This document shows positions 34,874-42,349 of a stretch of 64,000 nt of DNA, in pieces (within the stretch, counting starts at the first letter, position 1; each line of letters starts with the position of its first letter). The position numbers and the translations under genes were made by a program. The DNA comes from Bog-756 sp963829235 (lineage in GTDB: Bacteria > Actinomycetota > Acidimicrobiia > Acidimicrobiales > RAAP-2). The stretch lies in the NCBI GenBank assembly GCA_963829235.1, contig CAWHIF010000009.1, positions 186,001 through 250,000 on the forward strand, given 5' to 3'. The notes below the pieces were generated by a model. That model was not told where the DNA came from and made no database searches. It worked only from the letters and a program-made list of their open reading frames with translations.

Positions 34874-36217
34874 TCATGTCCCTGGGGTGCCGGCGGGCGC
34901 GGCGACCGCCGTCGTGTTCTTCGCGCTGGGTCCCACGCAGACGAAGACCGCCTTGCCCTTCCCGTAGATGGGCACGAACTTCGTGCCGACCACCTTGACG
35001 AAGGCGCTACACGTCGGATAGGTGGTCTCGGTGTGGGATTTCTCCCAGTTGGTGACGGTGGTCAGGCCGCCGGCGGTGAAGTTGGTGATGTGGTTGGTGA
35101 TGCTGATGATGTTGGCCTGGGTCAGGTTGTTTCCGGCCAGTTTGACGGCCTGGGCCAGCAGGGCGGCCGACTGCCAGCCCTGGAGCGCGGTGCCGTTGTA
35201 GGTGAAGCTCGGCTCGTACTTGTTCATCGCATTCAGGTACTGGATCATGCCCGGGTAGGTGTTCCCGAACCTTGATCCGGCCGCCTCGTAGGGGACGTTG
35301 CCCGAGAGGTTGAAGTACACGCCCTGCATCAGGCTGCTGTACTGGTTGAGGAGTGTCTGGTCGTAGCCGCTCAGCCAGAGTTGGTGGATCTTGAGTCCGT
35401 ACTGCTGGATGGCCCGGGCCATGGTGATGTTGTCCGACTCCTGCATGCAGCTCACCACGAACTGGGTCCCGGTCTGCTGCATGCGCTGGACGGCGGACGC
35501 GTAACTCCCACCGAGCTGGGCACCCGAGTCCTGGTAGGTGACGTTGAACCCGGCCGCCTTGAGGTCGGTGGCGGTGGTATTGCAGGCGTCGTACGACGAG
35601 GTGATGGAAGGTCCGTAGCTGATCACCGCGATGTTCTTCGACTTGGTCTGGTTCATGACGTAGGCGTAGGCCGGAACACCGGCCGAGTAGTTCTGCACCG
35701 AGCCGCCGGCGGCGAAGAGGTTGGGTGGACCCTCCCAGTTTCCGCTCACGTTGTAGCCGTAGGTGGGCGTGTTGGTCTCGACGAAGTAATTCGGGGTGAA
35801 CCAGTAGGACGCCACCATGACCGCAAAGGCATGGTCCTGGTCGATGAGGGTGTGGGTCAGCTCGGTGAACTGGCTGGGCTGCCCACCGTCGTCGAGGTTG
35901 TAGGCCAGGATCAACTTGCGCCCGTTGATCCCACCCGCGGCGTTGACGGTGTCGAAGTAGGCCTTGATCCCGGGCGCCAGGCCGTCGAAGTCGGAGGCGA
36001 TGGCCCCGGTCAGGGTTGAGATGGCCCCCACGTTGATGGCCGTGGCCGTGACCCCGGGCGACTTGGCCCCCGAGGCTGTCGTCGACGACGGAGCGGTGCT
36101 CGAGCTACCGGTCGTCGTGGTGGCAGTGGTGGACGAGGACGAGCAGGCGGCGGCGAGGACGGCCACCCCCAGTACTACCCCGACCGGCCATGCCCAACTC
36201 CCCCTGTGCTTGCCCAT
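34874..36217 (-). CDS. Liv-type substrate-binding lipoprotein
   Basis: A 447-residue solute-binding protein with a signal peptide and lipobox-like LAAAC (Cys25), then a Ser/Thr-rich linker. The fold is shown by VGAISTLTGAIASDFDGLAPG, INGRKLILAYNLDDGGQPSQF and FVVSCMQESDNITMARAIQQYG. Ligands of this class range from amino acids to aromatic acids, steroid acids and amides. The ATG at 36215-36217 is preferred over an in-frame TTG at 36232, with GGGAAAGG just upstream. It is first in the operon binding protein - permease - ATPases - thiolase. Confidence 0.9.
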   Translation of the reverse strand: MGKHRGSWAWPVGVVLGVAVLAAACSSSSTTATTTTGSSSTAPSSTTASGAKSPGVTATAINVGAISTLTGAIASDFDGLAPGIKAYFDTVNAAGGINGRKLILAYNLDDGGQPSQFTELTHTLIDQDHAFAVMVASYWFTPNYFVETNTPTYGYNVSGNWEGPPNLFAAGGSVQNYSAGVPAYAYVMNQTKSKNIAVISYGPSITSSYDACNTTATDLKAAGFNVTYQDSGAQLGGSYASAVQRMQQTGTQFVVSCMQESDNITMARAIQQYGLKIHQLWLSGYDQTLLNQYSSLMQGVYFNLSGNVPYEAAGSRFGNTYPGMIQYLNAMNKYEPSFTYNGTALQGWQSAALLAQAVKLAGNNLTQANIISITNHITNFTAGGLTTVTNWEKSHTETTYPTCSAFVKVVGTKFVPIYGKGKAVFVCVGPSAKNTTAVAAPAGTPGT

Positions 36218-36287
36218 GTCCACCTTTCCCAAACCTAGGCGCCCTGCAGAGACGTCCCCCCCGGCAACGGCCCAACGCCGAGCCAGT

Positions 36288-36316
36288 TCTTATGACACGA
36301 ATGTTAGTGATGTCAA
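36288..36316 (-). promoter_or_regulatory. Sigma-70-type promoter of the LIV operon with embedded dyad operator
   Basis: On the minus strand: TTGACA (36311-36316), 17 bases, ATAAGA (36288-36293), a near-consensus promoter. The spacer is filled by TAACATTCGTGTCA (36293-36306), a near palindrome matching 12 of 14 bases of the dyad at 13126-13139. A repressor bound here would cover the promoter. Confidence 0.65.
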
Positions 36317-36322
36317 CCGTAG

Positions 36323-36349
36323 CGCCCTTTGCCCAGTCCACAAAGGGCG
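36323..36349 (-). terminator. Stem-loop between CoA-transferase end and LIV promoter
   Basis: CGCCCTTTG (36323-36331) and CAAAGGGCG (36341-36349) form a perfect 9-bp stem with a 9-base loop, 62 bases past the CoA-transferase stop and just before the LIV promoter. No T run follows, so it would be a weak or factor-assisted terminator. Confidence 0.45.
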
Positions 36350-36410
36350 GGCGGCGCGTCCGGAGAAGGGAGCTCCACCTGGGGCGTTCGGTGCGACGGG
36401 CCGCGCACCC

Positions 36411-38084
36411 TCATCGGAGAAACTGCCGGCGGCGATCGAAATTGCGGAGCTCCAGCACCTCGGTCATCGTCACGGGGCTCAATTCGCCGACGTCCCGGGC
36501 CACGTCGGGAACCCACCCGCAGGAGGCGACCATCGCCCGCACGCGCTCCTCCACCGGGCCGGAACCCGCCGGTACCGCGGCTACCTGCAGGCGGCCCTCG
36601 AGACGCCGCAGAATCCCACGATCGGTGACCACGCTGGTCACCCGCGCGCCGGGGGCGGTGATGTACCCGGCCGTGGCCGGCAGCCGCTCCGGACGCCCGA
36701 GGGTGACCACGACACAGGCCGCGGCCCGGCTGACCACGTCGTTGGCCCCACCGGATCCGACCAGGAACCGTCCGTCACCGAGCCTGGTGGAGTTGATGTT
36801 CCCGTGCCGGTCGACCTCGGCCGCACCCAGGCAGCCGATGGTGGTCGTCCCCGGGCCACCGACCACCATGCCGAGCACGGTCGAGGCGTCGGACAGGTAG
36901 GAGGTCCCCGGGAAGACGCGGTGGTTGAAGATGTAGGGATCGGCCGGCGTCGGGGTGTAGTCCCACAGTCCGAGCTCGGCGGTGAGACGGACCGATTCCC
37001 CGGCGGCCCGGGCACGGGCCACGGCCACCCAGGCCGCCAGATTGGCCACACCGGCCCCGGCCAGCACTGCGTCGGCCCGGTGCTCGGACACGGTGGCCTG
37101 GACCTCGCGGGCACCGAGGCTGGCGGCCGTCTCCCAGTCGCTGATGGGCTCGGCGGTCGGCACCGGGTTGGCGTCGGCGTCGTGGCGCCACGAGTCCGGG
37201 TCCGAGAGGAGTCGGAGGCCGATGAGGCGGTCGTCCCCGAGGAGCTTCAGGTAGGCGGCGTGGTCGGGCGGATCCAGCACGTGGTCCCGGGCCCAGGCGT
37301 CGAAATCGCCCCGGGCCGCAGTGGCGGCCTCGACCCAGAAGGGAATGTCCTCCCCGTAGCCGGCCACCGGCAGGCCCGGGGTATAGCACCCCCCGGGATG
37401 GGCGCCGAAGGGTGCCTCGACCACGGCCAGGACACGGTGAGCGGGTATGCGCACCCGATGGCCCAGCTCGGCGAGGTCGGGGACGATCGACTCGACCGTC
37501 GCCACCACGCCCCGACGGGCCGCCCACGCCCCCCAGGTCCCCTCGAGCAGGGGTTCGGAAATGGCCAGGTTGCCGTCGAGGTCCGAGAGGGCGGCGTGAC
37601 AGAAGGCAACGTCCGGGACCAGTGGCGCGAGCAGGCCCACCTTGCCGAACTCGGAATCGAGCAGGGAGAACGCCTGGTTGTCGGCGAGGTCCGAATCGAC
37701 CACCGAGCCGGTGACGATGGCCGGCAGCCCACGCGCCGCCGCCTCGAGGCGCTGGCCGAGGGTGAGGATCGACCAGTGTTCGACCTGCACCTGGCCGGAC
37801 TCGTATGCCTGTTTGAAGATCGGATTCGGCGAGTAGGAGGGGAAGCTGTTCCCCGAATACGCGGTCACCACCTTGCGCAGCATCCGGCCCCGGAAGAAAA
37901 GGGCGCCCAGCGCGCCCAGGCTGCTCATGACCAGCGTGAGACCCGGGTCGGTTCCCCAGAATTGCCGGGCCATCTCCCGGGCCGCCGCTGTCCAGCGGCT
38001 GTGGCCGAGCATGATGTGCACGGAATCGCCGGGGCGGACGTTCCGTTCGACCGCGTCACTCAGGGACAGGCCCACCTCGGTCAT
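36411..38084 (-). CDS. Fused family-I CoA transferase / IpdAB-like protein
   Basis: A 557-residue chain holding both halves of a family-I CoA-transferase-fold enzyme. The first (about 1-270) has SDAVERNVRPGDSVHIMLG and FRGRMLRKVVTAYSGNSFPS. The second (about 290-557) has GCLGAAEVDRHGNINSTRLG and LVGSGGANDVVSRAAACVVV. This resembles IpdA and IpdB, normally two proteins that open the last steroid ring as a hydrolase, more than succinyl- or acetate-CoA transferases. The active-site Glu cannot be assigned with confidence. It diverges from a TetR gene. The ATG at 38084 is chosen because an upstream ATG near 38147 lies in the divergent promoter. Confidence 0.8.
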   Translation of the reverse strand: MTEVGLSLSDAVERNVRPGDSVHIMLGHSRWTAAAREMARQFWGTDPGLTLVMSSLGALGALFFRGRMLRKVVTAYSGNSFPSYSPNPIFKQAYESGQVQVEHWSILTLGQRLEAAARGLPAIVTGSVVDSDLADNQAFSLLDSEFGKVGLLAPLVPDVAFCHAALSDLDGNLAISEPLLEGTWGAWAARRGVVATVESIVPDLAELGHRVRIPAHRVLAVVEAPFGAHPGGCYTPGLPVAGYGEDIPFWVEAATAARGDFDAWARDHVLDPPDHAAYLKLLGDDRLIGLRLLSDPDSWRHDADANPVPTAEPISDWETAASLGAREVQATVSEHRADAVLAGAGVANLAAWVAVARARAAGESVRLTAELGLWDYTPTPADPYIFNHRVFPGTSYLSDASTVLGMVVGGPGTTTIGCLGAAEVDRHGNINSTRLGDGRFLVGSGGANDVVSRAAACVVVTLGRPERLPATAGYITAPGARVTSVVTDRGILRRLEGRLQVAAVPAGSGPVEERVRAMVASCGWVPDVARDVGELSPVTMTEVLELRNFDRRRQFLR

Positions 38085-38156
38085 GACCGGCGCCGGCTCC
38101 GGGCAACGCTGAACATTGTGTGAGGTTATCCAACCGGGAACTACCATTCCGCAGGC

Positions 38157-39026
38157 ATGGTCAGCGACGGTGGGCGCCCGCGATCGAAGGCGCAAGCGAC
38201 GAAGACGGGGGAACCCACAGCCGGACGGGCGGGCGGCGGCGGCCCGGCCAACGGGAAGAGTCCGCCGGCCCGGGCCGGTCACGCGACCAAGAAGGCACAG
38301 CCGAAGAAGGCCGTCCGCCAGAAGAAGGCCGTCCGGCAGACGGCCGGATCGACCGGTGCCGGAAGCGGGCCGAGGCCCGTCGGCCAGGGTCCGATCGGAC
38401 TGCCCGCGAGCAAGAGGGCACTGCGCAGCCAGGGACGCGAGACCATGCAGAAGCTCCTGGACGCGGCGATGGTGGCCTTCGACCGCCGGGGCTTCCACGC
38501 CACCAGGGTCAACGACGTCGTGGACATCGCCAACATGTCCCACGGGACGTTCTACCTGTACTTCTCCAATATGAGCGATCTCGTCCGCGCCCTCACCGTC
38601 GAGGTGGCGACCGACGCGTCCGAGATCCATGGCTTCCTGACCCAGGCCGGCACCGCGCTCGACGGCGAGAGTCGCGATCACCTGCGCCGGTGGATCGGCG
38701 ACTACTCGAAGTTGTGGCTGCGGTACGCGCCGCTGTTCCGGTCGTGGACCGACCTGGCCTCGGTCGACGATTCGATGGGCGATCGGATCCGCCGCACGCT
38801 GGCCTCGCTGACCGATGCCATGTCGGCGCAGATCTCAGCGGCGGGAATGGCCGGCGACCTGAGCCCCGACGTCACCGGCCTGGCCGTGCTGGCCATGTTG
38901 GACCGGTTCCACTACCTGCGCGACTTCATCGGCCAGCCCGTCGACGACGAGGCGCTCGAGACGCTGACCACCATGGTGCACCGCGCCCTGTTCTCCCCCA
39001 CCGAGGGAGATCCGCTCAGTCCATGA
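38157..39026 (+). CDS. TetR regulator with long histone-like basic N-terminal tail
   Basis: A 289-residue protein. The TetR HTH begins at about residue 86 (TMQKLLDAAMVAFDRRGFHA; NMSHGTFYLYFSNMSDLVRA). Before it lies an 85-residue low-complexity tail rich in Lys, Ala, Pro, Gly and Arg, with the direct repeat KKAVRQ-KKAVRQ and KAQPKKA, resembling histone H1-like tails. TetR proteins usually start within 20 residues of the HTH. The TACCAT box (38142-38147) 9 bases before the ATG supports the long form, as does the uninterrupted frame. It probably regulates the divergent CoA transferase. Confidence 0.85.
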   Translation: MVSDGGRPRSKAQATKTGEPTAGRAGGGGPANGKSPPARAGHATKKAQPKKAVRQKKAVRQTAGSTGAGSGPRPVGQGPIGLPASKRALRSQGRETMQKLLDAAMVAFDRRGFHATRVNDVVDIANMSHGTFYLYFSNMSDLVRALTVEVATDASEIHGFLTQAGTALDGESRDHLRRWIGDYSKLWLRYAPLFRSWTDLASVDDSMGDRIRRTLASLTDAMSAQISAAGMAGDLSPDVTGLAVLAMLDRFHYLRDFIGQPVDDEALETLTTMVHRALFSPTEGDPLSP

Positions 39027-39519
39027 GGACGTCCACCGGTACGCCCAGTGCATCGAGGTCGACATTGGCATTGTCATCCCGGTACCGGAGCCCCTGCACG
39101 TTGAACAGGCTCACCGACTCGGCCCCGACCGGGTACGGACCCCAGTGCCACGTTCCCCGGTACAGCACGAGCGAGGACAGAGGCGGGATGACGAAAGCAC
39201 GGATCTGATCGGCATCGGCGGGTGAGGTCATGTCGAGCTCCGGTGGGGCCACGACGACGACGGCGGTGACATCGAGCGGCATGAGCACCTGGGTGTGGGT
39301 GGCGTGCCGGAAGAGCACCTGACACCGAAGTCCGCCCGGCACCGCAGGCACCTCGTCGCGCCGATGGCCGATGAGGTTGACGTGGGCGTCGTGCCACGCG
39401 AAATCGAGACCCTCGACACCGTCGCTCGGATCGGTGTCGGCCACCGGCAGCCAGCCGAACCGGGCCCACGAGTCACGGGTCAGCGGTTCCGGTGTTATCC
39501 GACGGATGGACTCACCCAT
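39016..39519 (-). CDS. Ureidoglycolate lyase (AllA) family protein
   Basis: A 167-residue protein with the AllA/ureidoglycolate-hydrolase cupin pattern: ITPEPLTRDSWARFGWLPVAD at the N terminus, VLMPLDVTAVVVVAPPE, FVIPPLSSLVLYRGTWHWGP and a C-terminal VQGLRYRDDNANVDL. AllA releases urea from ureidoglycolate in purine breakdown. No other purine genes are seen here, so a related ring-opening or C-N lyase role is possible. Its 3' end overlaps the TetR gene by 11 bases, and it diverges from a cupin gene. Confidence 0.72.
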   Translation of the reverse strand: MGESIRRITPEPLTRDSWARFGWLPVADTDPSDGVEGLDFAWHDAHVNLIGHRRDEVPAVPGGLRCQVLFRHATHTQVLMPLDVTAVVVVAPPELDMTSPADADQIRAFVIPPLSSLVLYRGTWHWGPYPVGAESVSLFNVQGLRYRDDNANVDLDALGVPVDVLMD

Positions 39520-39562
39520 TCCCCACGCTCCCGGCCGATCTACTGTGATGGTTCAACCTAAC

Positions 39563-39601
39563 ATCGACGTCGAACATCGACGTCGGCGATCGACGTCGGC
39601 G
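39563..39601. repeat. Three perfect-phase 13-bp direct repeats (ATCGACGTCG core)
   Basis: Units at 39563-39575, 39576-39588 and 39589-39601 share ATCGACGTCG followed by AAC, GCG and GCG. Each holds the palindrome CGACGTCG. They lie in the divergent region between the AllA-like and cupin genes, just after a TAACAT -10-like box (39559-39564), so they would sit in the cupin mRNA leader or act as a regulator array. A single related copy occurs at 48459-48468, also intergenic. Confidence 0.65.
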
Positions 39602-39644
39602 CCGGCTTCGTGCCGGCACGGGCATGAGCAGCAGAGGAGACCCC

Positions 39645-40034
39645 ATGGTGATGGACGTACGCAACATCGAAGACGTTGCCCCCGTCGTCGAGCACAACGG
39701 CACGGTCCCGGTGTGGTGGATGGTGCAGTCCCGCGAGCTCAAGGACGCCACCGACGGCGGCTTCCTCGAGCTGGTGAACGAGTTCGAAGTGGAGGGCGGA
39801 GGCTACGTCCACCCGCACGCCCACCCCACCCACGAGTTCTACTACGTGCTCCGGGGCCGCGGCATCATGACCATCTCCGGCGAGGATCGCCCCATCGCCC
39901 AGGGGGACCTCGTCTACATCCCGCCCGACGCCGTGCACAGCCTCAGGCCCGTCACCGAGCACGCGCCGATCCACTGCTTCTGCTTCGCCATCGGCGTCAA
40001 GGGCTCGGGGCCCATCGACTACACCAACCACTGA
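39645..40034 (+). CDS. Small cupin-domain protein
   Basis: A 129-residue single cupin: metal-binding motif GGYVHPHAHPTHEFYYVLRGRG and second motif PIAQGDLVYIPPDAVHSLRP, giving the 3-His/1-Glu site. AGAGGAGA lies 5 bases before the ATG at 39645; upstream in-frame ATG at 39624 overlaps the ribosome site. Such proteins are isomerases, dioxygenases or sugar-binding sensors; which one is not visible. Confidence 0.85.
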   Translation: MVMDVRNIEDVAPVVEHNGTVPVWWMVQSRELKDATDGGFLELVNEFEVEGGGYVHPHAHPTHEFYYVLRGRGIMTISGEDRPIAQGDLVYIPPDAVHSLRPVTEHAPIHCFCFAIGVKGSGPIDYTNH

Positions 40035-40103
40035 CCGATCCACCGGCCGGCGGCCGGTCCTGACCAGGGTCGTGCCCGCGGACGGTCCCCGGGCGACCGC
40101 CGC

Positions 40104-40742
40104 TCATGCCGGTGGCCGGCCGTCCTCGATGAGTGCGGCATCCAGGTGGAGCAGGGCAACGGTGCTGGAGCCCTGGTGGAGGGCAGCGAAGTACTCGGAC
40201 TCGGCCGCCGTCCGCGCCTGCGCGGCGGTGATCGACTCGTCGAGCTTGGCCCCCGGCACCACGACGACCCCGTCGACGTCACCCACCACCCAATCGCCCG
40301 CCTCGACCGGAACCCCGGCGACCACAGCCGCGGCGCCGGTGTAGCCGCGATTGCACTTGGTCGCGCCTGGAAGGGCCACCGTCCTCGAGAAGACCGGGAA
40401 GGCAAGTCTCTCCAGGGCGGCGACGTCACGGACCCCTCCGTCGATCACCAGCCCGACCAGACCCCGGGCCCGGGCCGCGGTGGTCAGCACCTCACCCCAG
40501 TAGCCCCGATCGGGCACGTCACCGACGTCGACGACCAGCACCGAGCCGGCCGGGGCCCGGGTCACGGCCACGTGCACGGCCAGGTTGTCGCCGGGCGTGC
40601 ACGTCACGGGATAGGCCGGCGCGGCCAGGGCTGCTCCCGGCCACACCGGCCGGATCCTCGCCGGCATGGGCCTGGCCCCCGATTCGCCGAGTGTGGCTGC
40701 GCCGAGCTCACCGAGAAGGGCGGCTACCTCGTTATCGTCCAT
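40104..40742 (-). CDS. RraA-like protein (HMG/CHA aldolase family)
   Basis: A 212-residue RraA-fold protein. Active-site features of the 4-hydroxy-4-methyl-2-oxoglutarate aldolase subgroup are visible: GYWGEVLTTAARARG and GLVIDGGVRD (the Arg-Asp pair that binds pyruvate and metal), with PGDNLAVHVAV before. It would cleave a pyruvate aldol from aromatic or hydroxy-acid degradation, or be a plain RraA relative. It is followed, on the same strand and 53 bases upstream, by a RidA gene. Confidence 0.82.
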   Translation of the reverse strand: MDDNEVAALLGELGAATLGESGARPMPARIRPVWPGAALAAPAYPVTCTPGDNLAVHVAVTRAPAGSVLVVDVGDVPDRGYWGEVLTTAARARGLVGLVIDGGVRDVAALERLAFPVFSRTVALPGATKCNRGYTGAAAVVAGVPVEAGDWVVGDVDGVVVVPGAKLDESITAAQARTAAESEYFAALHQGSSTVALLHLDAALIEDGRPPA

Positions 40743-40795
40743 GTCGAGCTCCTTGCCGAAGGTGGATGTGGCCGCGCCCGGTCAGGGGCGGTCGA

Positions 40796-41317
40796 TCAGT
40801 CATGGACCGAGACCGTGACCTCGATCTCCACCGCGCCGCCCCGCGGGAGGGCGGCCACACCGATGGCCGACCGGGTATGCCTGCCCGCCTCACCGAACAC
40901 GTCGTGGAGCACGGTGCTGGCGCCGTCGATCACGTCGGGCTGGCGGTGGAAACCGGGTGCGGAGGCCACGTACCCGGTGACCGAGAGCACCCGCTCCACC
41001 CGATCGAGCGTGCCGAGCTCCGCCTCCAGCACGGCCAACGCATTGAGCGCGCAGATCGCCGCCGCGCCGGCACCCTCCTCCACGCTGACGGTGTCCCCCA
41101 GGGTCCCTATGCAGGTCAACTGCCCGTCGACCCGGGGCAGCTGCCCCGACGTCCTGGCCACCCCGCCGTGCACGACCACCGCGTCGAGCGGGTCGTGCGG
41201 CGGGTGGGGGCCGTGCAGCCTCAGCCCCAGCACGTCGAGACGGGCCCGCACACGGCCACCGACGCCGTCGGTTCCGGTGGTGGCCCCACCAGGGGCGTGG
41301 TCGACGGGGCGGGTCAT
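40796..41317 (-). CDS. RidA (YjgF) family protein
   Basis: A 173-residue RidA-superfamily protein: VVVHGGVARTSGQLPRVDGQ, GAAAICALNALAVLEAELGTL, VERVLSVTGYVASAPGFHRQP and the ending RSAIGVAALPRGGAVEIEVTV. RidA deaminates reactive enamines. It is about 40 residues longer than E. coli RidA, the excess at the N terminus. The ATG at 41317 follows GGAGG at 10 bases. It probably shares a transcript with the RraA-like gene. Confidence 0.88.
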   Translation of the reverse strand: MTRPVDHAPGGATTGTDGVGGRVRARLDVLGLRLHGPHPPHDPLDAVVVHGGVARTSGQLPRVDGQLTCIGTLGDTVSVEEGAGAAAICALNALAVLEAELGTLDRVERVLSVTGYVASAPGFHRQPDVIDGASTVLHDVFGEAGRHTRSAIGVAALPRGGAVEIEVTVSVHD

Positions 41318-41392
41318 CGGACAGGAACCTCCAGGCGTGAGCCGGGCCAAGACTCCGGCGGGACATGGAGATGCTATCCCCGTCGGCTCGGT

Positions 41393-41408
41393 CTGACGCC
41401 ACCGTCAG
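41393..41408. promoter_or_regulatory. CTGACGCC-ACCGTCAG dyad upstream of SDR
   Basis: Matches 14 of 16 bases of the perfect palindrome at 23950-23965. It lies in the RidA/SDR divergent region, 17 bases before the TAGAGT box (41426-41431) of the leaderless SDR gene, where a regulator would contact the -35 region. Confidence 0.5.
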
Positions 41409-41437
41409 GGAACGCGGGCTTCGCATAGAGTGGCCGG

Positions 41438-42328
41438 ATGGGCTTGCTTGATGAACGAGTGGCAGTGGTGACCGGCGCGGGTCGCGGCATCGGCCGTGCC
41501 ATCGCCTTGTGCCTGGCCGACGAAGGTGCCTGCGTGGTCGTGAACGACATCGGGGTCTCCCTCGGCGGTGAAGGCACCGATGAGGACCCGGCGGCACAGG
41601 TCGTCCAGGAGATCATCGACCGAGGCGGGAAGGCGGTGGCCAACCGCGACAGGGTTGACGATTTCGCCGGCGCCGGGCGCATCGTCGAAACCGCCGTCGG
41701 CACCTTCGGGAAGATCGATGTGCTCGTCAACAACGCCGGCATCGTCCGGGACCGGACGCTGGTGAAGATGGACGAGGCCGACTACGACGCGGTGGTCGGC
41801 GTGCACCAGAAGGGGACGTTCAACACGGTTCGGCATGCGGCGCCGCACATGAAGGAGGCCGGCTACGGGCGCATCGTGAACATGACCTCGTCCGCCGGGC
41901 TCCGAGGGAACTTCGGCCAGACCAACTACGGGGCGGCCAAGGCCGCCATCATGGGGATGACCTTCGTGTGGGCCCTCGAGCTCGGGCGCTACGGGATCAC
42001 GGTCAACGGCATGGCGCCAGCCGGAGCCACCCGGATGACCAAGGGGCTCAACGATGAGGGCGAAACACCCCCGGACCAGGATCCGGCGCTCAACGCGCCC
42101 CTGGTGGCCTATCTCGCCTCCGATCTGGCTGCCGACGTCAACGGCCAGATCTTCGGTCGCACCGGGTTCGGCTACACGATCTTCCAGACCCCACGGCAGG
42201 TGGCCACCATGTGGCAGGACGGCGGGTGGACACCGACCCAGGTGGCCGATCACTTCCATGAGGTGCTGGGCCAGCACCTCCAACCCGTGGGCATGCCCGC
42301 GCACCCGCTGCTCGGCAAAAAAGAGTAG
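41438..42328 (+). CDS. SDR, hydroxyacyl-CoA dehydrogenase (17beta-HSD4/MFE-2 type)
   Basis: A 296-residue SDR with TGAGRGIGRAIAL, VVNDIGVSLGG, NNAGIVRDRTLVKM, catalytic Ser in NMTSSAGLRG and NYGAAKAAIMG. The GGEGTDEDPAAQVVQEI stretch and the overall length resemble the dehydrogenase domain of peroxisomal-type multifunctional enzyme 2, which oxidises 3-hydroxyacyl-CoA. The -10-like TAGAGT lies 6 bases before the ATG. Two acyl-CoA ligase genes follow on the same strand. Confidence 0.88.
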   Translation: MGLLDERVAVVTGAGRGIGRAIALCLADEGACVVVNDIGVSLGGEGTDEDPAAQVVQEIIDRGGKAVANRDRVDDFAGAGRIVETAVGTFGKIDVLVNNAGIVRDRTLVKMDEADYDAVVGVHQKGTFNTVRHAAPHMKEAGYGRIVNMTSSAGLRGNFGQTNYGAAKAAIMGMTFVWALELGRYGITVNGMAPAGATRMTKGLNDEGETPPDQDPALNAPLVAYLASDLAADVNGQIFGRTGFGYTIFQTPRQVATMWQDGGWTPTQVADHFHEVLGQHLQPVGMPAHPLLGKKE

Positions 42329-42349
42329 GTCGCCCGTGGGGACATCGAG

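Noticed and set aside
39563..39601. Three direct repeats considered as a plasmid or origin iteron
   Set aside because: No replication gene, DnaA-box run or AT-rich segment is nearby; the site is an ordinary divergent promoter region.
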